Of a stretch of DNA of 5,847 bases, positions 1 through 5,042 are shown piece by piece (position 1 is the stretch's first letter; every line of letters starts with the position of its first letter). This DNA is from a bacterium BMS3Bbin07 (lineage in GTDB: Bacteria; Nitrospirota; Thermodesulfovibrionia; Thermodesulfovibrionales; JdFR-85), in contig BDTQ01000249.1 of assembly GCA_002898135.1 (NCBI GenBank), forward strand, positions 1 through 5,847. The letters run 5' to 3'. A program made the position numbers and the translations under genes. Under the pieces are notes generated by a model that did no database searches, had not been told where the DNA came from, and saw only the letters and a list, made by a program, of their open reading frames with translations.

Positions 1-409
1 GGCAACTTCCCTGATACCTACTTCAACCGGAGCGGCAAAGGCCACCGCCCTGGTTATCCCGGAACTGAAAGGCAAGATGGATGCCATTGCGGTGTGGGCG
101 CCAATCCCGGATGGCGCAATAACGGACATAGTGGCGCACCTGAAAAAGGATGTCTCGGTAGAGACGGTAAATGCCGCCCTGAAAAATGCAGCCAATGGAG
201 AGCTTAAGGGGATACTGGACTATAATGACGATGAGATCGTGTCGGCAGATATTATCAGTAATCCACACTCCGGAATCGTGGATGCCCCATCTACCAGGGT
301 TATTGTGGACAGGGTCGCCAAGGTGCTGGTCTGGTACGACAATGAATACGGGTATTCAAGACGATTACTTGAACTGGCGGCCTATATCGCGGGGAAGGAG
401 CAGTTGTAG
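1..409 (+). CDS. gap: Type I glyceraldehyde-3-phosphate dehydrogenase, C-terminal part (5' end outside window)
   Basis: This is the last 135 or so residues of a GAPDH, the cytoplasmic glycolytic enzyme that oxidises glyceraldehyde 3-phosphate with NAD and phosphate to 1,3-bisphosphoglycerate. Reading begins in frame at base 2; the N-terminal NAD domain and the catalytic cysteine lie upstream of the window. Family hallmarks that can be seen are LIPTSTGAAKA (the substrate-phosphate loop), ELKGK, VNAALKNAANGELKGIL, a DAPST motif, and the near-invariant WYDNEYGYS close to the C-terminus. The stop is TAG at 407-409. One oddity: where the family normally has A-x-R-V-P-x-P, with an arginine that binds substrate phosphate, this protein has A-V-W-A-P-I-P, so the arginine is a tryptophan. 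The family call is very secure; full activity as a classical GAPDH is less so. The next gene starts 23 bases downstream on the same strand, so this is probably the same operon. Confidence 0.95.
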   Translation, partial: ATSLIPTSTGAAKATALVIPELKGKMDAIAVWAPIPDGAITDIVAHLKKDVSVETVNAALKNAANGELKGILDYNDDEIVSADIISNPHSGIVDAPSTRVIVDRVAKVLVWYDNEYGYSRRLLELAAYIAGKEQL

Positions 410-419
410 ATTGATTTAA

Positions 420-425
420 AGGAGG
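420..425 (+). promoter_or_regulatory. Shine-Dalgarno site for the 2-hydroxyacid dehydrogenase
   Basis: AGGAGG lies 7 bases before the ATG at 433, in the short gap after the GAPDH stop codon. It is a full-consensus site and fixes the start codon of the next gene. Confidence 0.85.
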
Positions 426-432
426 AGCTGCC

Positions 433-1443
433 ATGACGAACGTTGCCTTTTTTGATGTGGATGAGAAGGAACAAAACACTCTTTCCCGGGCTTTTGGCAA
501 AGAAGATACATATGAGTTGAGTTTTTACCGGAAATCCCTGGATATACAGACCGCCAATGGCGCAAAAGACGCCGAAGGGATTGGGATCTTCATCCAATCC
601 AGGATTACACAGGATGTGCTCGGCCTGCTGCCCCGGCTAAAGACGATTGCCACCATGTCCACCGGCTTTGACCATATTGATATGGATGGTTGTAAGGCCC
701 GCAATATTACGGTATCCAATGTCCCCTCTTACGGCGACAATACAGTGGCAGAGTACGCCTTAGGTCTGATCATAGCCCTGGCCCGCAAATTGAAACCAAC
801 GTTTGAACGGGTAGAGAGGGGAATCTTCAGCCGTGCAGGTCTCATGGGTACGGATATCAAGGGGAAGACCCTCGGTCTCGTCGGCACCGGCCGTATCGGC
901 GCCCACATGGCAAGGCTTGGGTGGGCCTTTGGGATGAAGGTCATTGCATATGATCTGAGGCCGGATAAGGCTCTAAGCGAAAAATTCGGGGTGATATTTG
1001 CGGGCCTTGATGATGTATTGCAGCAGGCCGACGTCATCAGCCTGCATGTGCCGTATCTGCCGTCCACTCATCACCTTATTAATGCGGAGAGACTGCGGCG
1101 GGTAAAACCCACGGCGCTGCTTTTAAATACTTCACGGGGGAAGGTGGTTGATACCAAAGCGGTATCAACCGCCCTGCGTGAAGGACGGCTCGGTGGGGCG
1201 GCACTGGATACCTTTGAGGGTGAAGAGGTATGGATTGAAGAGGAATTTCTCAAACGCGATGAACTGGCTGCCATCCCGCTGAGGGAGGCCATGGAGAGTT
1301 TTTCCATCATGCGTTCGGAGCGTGCTATCCTTACGCCCCATAACGCATTTAATACAAGAGAGGCCAGGGACCGCATCCTGATAACAACCGCTGAAAACCT
1401 CAAGGTGTATTTCAACGGTAATCCGCAAAATCTGATTACCTGA
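433..1443 (+). CDS. D-isomer-specific 2-hydroxyacid dehydrogenase, D-lactate dehydrogenase/VanH-like
   Basis: This is a 336-residue cytoplasmic NAD-dependent oxidoreductase that interconverts a 2-keto acid and a D-2-hydroxyacid. The nucleotide-binding fold is marked by VGTGRIG (150-156), with Asp174 at the end of the second strand, as expected for NAD rather than NADP. The catalytic triad is visible: Arg235 in NTSRG, Glu264 in the DTFEGEE stretch, and His303 in TPHNAF. The catalytic-domain segment NVPSYGDNTVAEYA (97-110) is typical. Length, the insertion between Glu264 and His303, and the PHxAF pattern resemble the D-lactate dehydrogenase/VanH/D-hydroxyisocaproate dehydrogenase branch more than serine-pathway glycerate dehydrogenases. 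By family knowledge the substrate would be pyruvate or a bulkier 2-keto acid; hydroxypyruvate/glycerate cannot be excluded, and the neighbouring phosphorylase makes it worth considering. The ATG has a consensus ribosome binding site, and the stop is 5 bases before the next start. Confidence 0.93.
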   Translation: MTNVAFFDVDEKEQNTLSRAFGKEDTYELSFYRKSLDIQTANGAKDAEGIGIFIQSRITQDVLGLLPRLKTIATMSTGFDHIDMDGCKARNITVSNVPSYGDNTVAEYALGLIIALARKLKPTFERVERGIFSRAGLMGTDIKGKTLGLVGTGRIGAHMARLGWAFGMKVIAYDLRPDKALSEKFGVIFAGLDDVLQQADVISLHVPYLPSTHHLINAERLRRVKPTALLLNTSRGKVVDTKAVSTALREGRLGGAALDTFEGEEVWIEEEFLKRDELAAIPLREAMESFSIMRSERAILTPHNAFNTREARDRILITTAENLKVYFNGNPQNLIT

Positions 1444-1448
1444 ACCGT

Positions 1449-3230
1449 ATGTCCCGGATATCGATACTGAAACATATAAAGGATATTTTAAGAATCATAT
1501 ATTCAAAAGAAGAGGCTCATGAACTCTCAGCCAGCCTGAAAACCCTGATGGACGCATATGGAGAGAGTGAGGTAATTGTTGAGAAAAGGAGAAAATACAA
1601 CAACCATGTTGTGTTGAATGAAAAAGATGCCATCCTCATTACCTATCCCGATACGATATACTCGACCGATGAAAAACCCCTTTCGACCCTTCACCGTTTC
1701 TTAAGAAAACATGTAAGGGATGCCGTGACCGGCGTTCACATAGTATCCTTTTTCCCCAGCAGTTCAGACGGGGGATATGCGGTCATAAATTACAAAGAGG
1801 TGGATCCCCGTTTCGGAACATGGGAGCATATCCGGGAAATTGCGCAGGACTACCGTTTGATGGTCGACCTGGTTATGAACCATGTATCAAGCAAATCGTC
1901 GTGGTTCAAGGGATTTCTGGAGGGTGACAAGCGATACAGGGATTATTTTATCGTGAGCGACAACAAAACAGAAATGCCGGAGGTCTTCCGGCCCCGGGAG
2001 ACACCTTTGTTTACCGGATTTAATACGGCCATGGGTAAAAAGTATGTGTGGACCACCTTTAGTGCAGATCAGGTAGACCTCAACTATAAAAACCCTGAGG
2101 TTCTTCTGGAGATAGTTGATGTGTTCCTGTTTTACCTCTCTCAGGGGGCTGAAATTATACGTCTGGATGCCGTCGGTTATATATGGAAAGAAGCGCATAC
2201 CAGATGCGTAAACCTGTCAAAAACACATCAAATTGTTAAACTCCTGCGAAGAATACTGGAGTACGTTGCACCCTACGCACTCATCCTGACAGAGGCTAAC
2301 TTTCCGTATAAGGACAATATATCCTATTTTGGTGAAGGACACGAGGCAAATATGGTGTATCAGTTTTCCCTCCCCCCGCTTGTGCTGGATGCCTTTGCAC
2401 GGCATGATACCGGACATATACAGGAAGAGACCAACAAAACCAGGCAGGACCTTCTCTTTTTTGACTTTCTTGCATCTCATGACGGCATAGGGCTGTCAGG
2501 AGCAAGGGGCATACTTGACGACAAAGAACTATTAACCCTCGTAGAAATGGCAAAGGCACACGGCGGTTTGATATCATATGAGCTGAAAGACGGCAAGGAA
2601 GTGCCATATGAGCTTAACATCAGCTATTTCGATGCCGTTAATGACCCTGGTCAGGCAAGTGATCCGCTTGCAGTCAAGAGGTTTATTGCATCGCAGGCTG
2701 TTATGCTCGCGCTGAAAGGGGTTCCCGGCATCTACATACACAGTTTATTAGGCTCCAGGAACTATTACAGGGGGGTAAGGGAGACGGGCATAAAGCGTAT
2801 GATTAATCGTGAAAAGATACCTGTTGATGTTATCGACAGGACCCTGTCGGACGTTCGTTCACTCCGACACCAGGTCTTCAGCGGATATTTACACCTGCTT
2901 AATGTGCGAAAAAAAATATCCTCATTTCACCCAGCCGGTACCAGAGAGGTACTCAATATTGACAAGAGGTTACTGACCATTGTGAGACAGTACAGGGGCA
3001 AGGCGGTTCGGGTGGTGATAAACGTGAGTAAAGATATTATCTTCCTGCCTGAATATCAAGGGAATTTTGACCTGATCAGTTGCAAGGCGTTTGAAGGAAA
3101 AGTGCCCCCGTACGGTGTATTTTTTTTAACAACCAATATAAAGGATCCTTCAGAAACCGGCCCCTGCAATAAAGATATTCCTAACAGGTCCGTCAGTGGC
3201 TTGTTCGAAGAAAAGGAGATTGCCGTATGA
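1449..3230 (+). CDS. GH13 subfamily 18 sugar phosphorylase, probably glucosylglycerate phosphorylase-like
   Basis: This 593-residue cytoplasmic alpha-amylase-family protein carries the four GH13 regions: DLVMNH (140-145), IRLDAVGY with the nucleophile Asp240, ILTEANFP with the acid/base Glu282, and LASHDGIG with His344-Asp345. SSDGGYAV (104-111) is the usual substrate-pocket loop. Subfamily 18 enzymes phosphorolyse glucosides such as sucrose, sucrose 6'-phosphate, glucosylglycerol or glucosylglycerate to alpha-glucose 1-phosphate. Stretches such as WTTFSADQVDLNY (201-213), DNISYFGEGHEANMVYQF (289-306) and GIYIHSLLGSRNYYRGV (427-443) resemble, as I recall them, the glucosylglycerate phosphorylase/YcjM branch rather than true sucrose phosphorylase. 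Substrate is inference. No Shine-Dalgarno sequence precedes the ATG; with only 5 bases from the previous stop, translation probably depends on reinitiation. No better start is seen downstream. About 30 residues at the C-terminus (from about 562) run past the last recognisable beta-domain segment and are unassigned. The stop overlaps the next gene by 4 bases. Confidence 0.9.
   Translation: MSRISILKHIKDILRIIYSKEEAHELSASLKTLMDAYGESEVIVEKRRKYNNHVVLNEKDAILITYPDTIYSTDEKPLSTLHRFLRKHVRDAVTGVHIVSFFPSSSDGGYAVINYKEVDPRFGTWEHIREIAQDYRLMVDLVMNHVSSKSSWFKGFLEGDKRYRDYFIVSDNKTEMPEVFRPRETPLFTGFNTAMGKKYVWTTFSADQVDLNYKNPEVLLEIVDVFLFYLSQGAEIIRLDAVGYIWKEAHTRCVNLSKTHQIVKLLRRILEYVAPYALILTEANFPYKDNISYFGEGHEANMVYQFSLPPLVLDAFARHDTGHIQEETNKTRQDLLFFDFLASHDGIGLSGARGILDDKELLTLVEMAKAHGGLISYELKDGKEVPYELNISYFDAVNDPGQASDPLAVKRFIASQAVMLALKGVPGIYIHSLLGSRNYYRGVRETGIKRMINREKIPVDVIDRTLSDVRSLRHQVFSGYLHLLNVRKKISSFHPAGTREVLNIDKRLLTIVRQYRGKAVRVVINVSKDIIFLPEYQGNFDLISCKAFEGKVPPYGVFFLTTNIKDPSETGPCNKDIPNRSVSGLFEEKEIAV
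3213..3218 (+). promoter_or_regulatory. Shine-Dalgarno site for the Crp/Fnr regulator, inside the phosphorylase gene
   Basis: AAGGAG ends 8 bases before the ATG at 3227. It lies within the last codons of the phosphorylase and supports the overlapping ATGA start, so the regulator can be translated both independently and by coupling. Confidence 0.75.
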
Positions 3231-3958
3231 AACCTGATTCCCCCTTTTATGACCATACCCTGACGGCGTTGAGTCAATCGGAGTTATTCGGCAGGCTTGA
3301 TGAAGCCGTTATTCAGGAGATGCTGCTGTCATTCCAGCGGGAGACCTGGCCGAAAAAATCGATTGTAATGCACCCGGAGCAGACCATCCGGAGATTCTAT
3401 GTCATTATTTCCGGCAGGGTAAAAATGACAAGGGTCAATCCTGACACGGGAAAAGAGTTTACCATCTTTCTTCTCGGGGCTGGAGATGGTTTTGATGTTA
3501 TTTCCCTTCTTGACGGAAAAAAGCACAACGTATCGATAATTGCCATGGACAACATCGAGGTCCTCACTGCACCCTTTAATACCATCCACAAGTGGATTGA
3601 AGAGCATCCATCCTTTAACAGGGAATTTCTTCCCTACATCGGCAAACTGATCCGGCAACTCACAAATCTCGCCTCTGATCTGGCACTCCACGATACAGGC
3701 ACCAGGTTAGTAAAACTCTTTCTTCAGCATGCAGTTCCAGGCAATCCTCATCCCCGGTTGAGGCTGATACACGATCTATCCAATGAAGATTTAGCCGGCA
3801 TGATTGGATCAGTCCGTGCAGTTGTCAACAGGTATCTGCAAAAACTCAGGGAGGAAGGAACCATTATCGCCCGAAGAGGCAGTCTGGAGATAAAGGACCT
3901 GCACGCACTGGTGGAAAAAATAGAATCCCGCCTGGGATTAAAGACAGTAAAAAAATAA
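3227..3958 (+). CDS. Crp/Fnr-family transcriptional regulator
   Basis: This is a 243-residue cytoplasmic DNA-binding regulator. Residues about 15-125 form the cyclic-nucleotide-binding-type beta roll (RRFYVIISGRVKMTRV at 55-70, FTIFLLGAGDGFD at 78-90), about 127-165 the dimerisation helix, and about 183-226 the winged helix-turn-helix. The HTH is LSNEDLAGMIGSVRAVVNRYL (184-204), followed by KLREEGTI and a beta wing. The recognition helix has R197 and R202 in the places of CRP Arg180 and Arg185, but Ala198 where CRP and FNR have glutamate, so its DNA site need not be the classical TGTGA. There are no cysteines, so an FNR-type iron-sulfur cluster is excluded. The E...RS signature of cAMP binding in CRP is not seen in GDGFDVISLLDGKKHNVS (86-103). 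Its effector is therefore unknown. The ATGA overlap with the phosphorylase suggests it belongs to that operon and may control it. The stop is TAA. Confidence 0.93.
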   Translation: MKPDSPFYDHTLTALSQSELFGRLDEAVIQEMLLSFQRETWPKKSIVMHPEQTIRRFYVIISGRVKMTRVNPDTGKEFTIFLLGAGDGFDVISLLDGKKHNVSIIAMDNIEVLTAPFNTIHKWIEEHPSFNREFLPYIGKLIRQLTNLASDLALHDTGTRLVKLFLQHAVPGNPHPRLRLIHDLSNEDLAGMIGSVRAVVNRYLQKLREEGTIIARRGSLEIKDLHALVEKIESRLGLKTVKK

Positions 3959-4125
3959 GATTCCAATCAGCTGCCTAACCCCGGCATTTATCATCCCATG
4001 TCCGGCGACCCTCTGTAAAATTCCGCTCTCCATCAGGACGGTCCGGGTTATTAATCCGGCAATTATTCAGGGAGACATGTTCGTCTGCATTATCAAAAAC
4101 TTAACCAGATGAAACCTCGTTCTTT

Positions 4126-4209
4126 ACACACCCCCTGCCCCCTCTTGATAGAGGGGAGAGTACATGCTTCCTGTTTTCCCCTCTATCAAGAGGGGATTAA
4201 GGGGTGTGT
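4126..4209. repeat. Long imperfect palindrome, REPIN- or MITE-like, with nested hairpins
   Basis: The left arm (4126-4157) and right arm (4177-4209) are inverted copies: 9 outer bases (ACACACCCC) and 19 inner bases match exactly, separated by an unpaired 4-versus-5-base bulge. The loop is 19 bases (4158-4176). Each arm is itself a small hairpin, CCCCTC-ttgata-GAGGGG on the left (4139-4156) and CCCCTC-tatcaa-GAGGGG on the right (4178-4195). Two inverted REP-like units around a short spacer is the REPIN layout, and small non-coding MITEs look similar. No transposase gene is nearby. A T-rich stretch (TTCCTTTT, 4209-4216) follows, so the RNA could also end transcription of the upstream operon. 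Confidence 0.85.
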
Positions 4210-4261
4210 TCCTTTTAAAAACTCTGCTTTTATCTGCCGGTTTAATAATATACTGCAAAAA

Positions 4262-4274
4262 CTGAACAGTTCAG
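4262..4274. repeat. 13-base perfect palindrome, possible operator
   Basis: CTGAAC-a-GTTCAG is a perfect 6-base inverted repeat around one central base. It lies 166 bases before the DUF1269 protein start. It could be a binding site for a dimeric regulator, but it matches no site I know well: the spacing does not fit a LexA box, and it lacks CRP or FNR half-sites. It may be chance. Confidence 0.35.
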
Positions 4275-4399
4275 GCTCCATTATGCAGCTTCCCTTCCCT
4301 GATTTAGCCTTTTTATCTCCAGCCTTGGGGAAAGCGTATTGTTTGTGTAACTTAAGTAGCAGAAAGAACCCGGCATAAGGGGGTATCATTTTAATCAGT

Positions 4400-4413
4400 T
4401 GGTCAGAAGACCA
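4400..4413. repeat. Small inverted repeat ahead of the DUF1269 gene
   Basis: TGGTC-agaa-GACCA has 5-base arms and a 4-base loop and ends 13 bases before the Shine-Dalgarno sequence at 4427. It could be an operator half-pair or a 5' leader hairpin. It is short, so chance is possible. Confidence 0.3.
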
Positions 4414-4426
4414 GTAATAGAATTTC

Positions 4427-4433
4427 AAGGAGG
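4427..4433 (+). promoter_or_regulatory. Shine-Dalgarno site for the DUF1269 protein
   Basis: AAGGAGG lies 6 bases before the ATG at 4440 and fixes that start. Confidence 0.85.
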
Positions 4434-4439
4434 CAGAAG

Positions 4440-4958
4440 ATGTCTGAAACACAAAATTCAGTGGTGTCTATTTTCAACACTCACACTGAGGCAGAAGAGG
4501 CGGTAAGGGAATTACAGAAGTCCGGGTTTGACATGAAGAAACTGTCCATTGTCGGCAAGGACTATCACGCTGAAGAACATGTGGTAGGCTATTACAATAC
4601 GGGAGACCGTGTTAAGTACTGGGGCAAACTGGGGGCGTTCTGGGGAGGATTATGGGGACTCCTGTTCGGATCTGCATTCTTCTTTATTCCAGGTATCGGG
4701 CCTGTGGTTGCAGGTGGTCCCCTGGTAGCATGGATTGTCAGCGCACTTGAAAGCGCTGTGATGCTGGGCGGGCTTAGCGCCCTTGGAGCAGCATTATACA
4801 GTATCGGGATTCCCAGGGACAGTATCCTTAAATATGAGAAATCTCTCAAGGCCAACAAGTTCCTGTTGATAGCTCACGGCACGAATGAAGAGGTCGAACA
4901 TGCCCGCAAAACTTTAGAGGCAACAGGCGCAATCGAGACAGCGGTTCACCATGGCTGA
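4440..4958 (+). CDS. DUF1269 / YflT (GSP17M)-like stress-associated membrane protein
   Basis: This 172-residue protein has three parts. Residues 7-40 (VVSIFNTHTEAEEAVRELQ...LSIVGKDY) resemble the N-terminal module of heat- or general-stress proteins of the YflT/GSP17M family. Residues about 62-122 are very rich in Gly, Ala, Trp and Phe, with GAFWGGLWGLLFGSAFFF and IPGIGPVVAGGP, a glycine-zipper-like segment able to cross or insert in the membrane two or three times; GIP (123-125) closes it. Residues 138-170 (NKFLLIAHGTNEEVEHARKTL) form a second strand-helix unit like the first, so two half-domains flank the membrane core and could pack together. The layout matches DUF1269 proteins. Molecular function is unknown in the family; a role in stress or envelope adaptation is inferred. 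There is no signal peptide. It is probably the first gene of its unit and is followed after 84 bases by the YfdX gene. Confidence 0.82.
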   Translation: MSETQNSVVSIFNTHTEAEEAVRELQKSGFDMKKLSIVGKDYHAEEHVVGYYNTGDRVKYWGKLGAFWGGLWGLLFGSAFFFIPGIGPVVAGGPLVAWIVSALESAVMLGGLSALGAALYSIGIPRDSILKYEKSLKANKFLLIAHGTNEEVEHARKTLEATGAIETAVHHG

Positions 4959-5027
4959 CGATTGCCGGCAGTATAGACAGGAGAAAGGCTGATATTTAGA
5001 AGACCCGGTTGAGGCCGGAGAACATAA

Positions 5028-5034
5028 AAGGAGG
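5028..5034 (+). promoter_or_regulatory. Shine-Dalgarno site for the YfdX-family protein
   Basis: AAGGAGG lies 8 bases before the ATG at 5043. It decides this start, which is also the one that gives a proper signal peptide. Confidence 0.85.
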
Positions 5035-5042
5035 AATTCAAC

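Larger units (their letters stand above)
3959..4439. other. Intergenic region without a convincing gene
   Basis: These 481 bases separate the metabolic operon from the stress-protein genes. Open frames here are short, cross the palindromic repeat and have no ribosome binding site or recognisable protein. Bases 3959-4125 contain only weak CCGG-flanked hairpins, with no T-run that would make a clear terminator directly after the regulator. The region holds the long palindrome (4126-4209), a 13-base palindrome (4262-4274) and a small inverted repeat (4400-4413). The promoter of the downstream gene should lie between about 4210 and 4425, but no box pair is good enough to call. Confidence 0.7.

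Noticed and set aside
1071..1475. 134-residue open frame on the - strand
   Set aside because: It lies opposite the catalytic half of the 2-hydroxyacid dehydrogenase, whose motifs are intact; its composition is that of an antisense shadow.
4033..4060. CCGG-flanked hairpin with an ATTAAT-type loop as a terminator of the regulator gene
   Set aside because: The stem is only about 4-5 base pairs and no T-run follows, so it does not meet the usual pattern of an intrinsic terminator.
4145..4189. TTGAT and ATCAA half-sites suggesting an FNR box
   Set aside because: They are the loop parts of the two repeat arms, spaced about 33 bases apart rather than 4, and are explained by the inverted repeat.
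4126..4209. CRISPR array or attachment site
   Set aside because: The two copies are inverted rather than direct, there are only two, and there are no cas, integrase or tRNA genes in the window.
4325..4353. Possible promoter TTGGGG, 17 bases, TAACTT
   Set aside because: Each box matches the sigma-70 consensus at only 3 of 6 positions; spacing alone is not enough in a region this long.
4109..4378. 89-residue open frame on the + strand across the long palindrome
   Set aside because: It is created by the repeat (TPCPLLIEGR and its inverse), has no ribosome binding site and resembles no protein family; the opposite-strand frame at 4186-4452 is rejected for the same reason.
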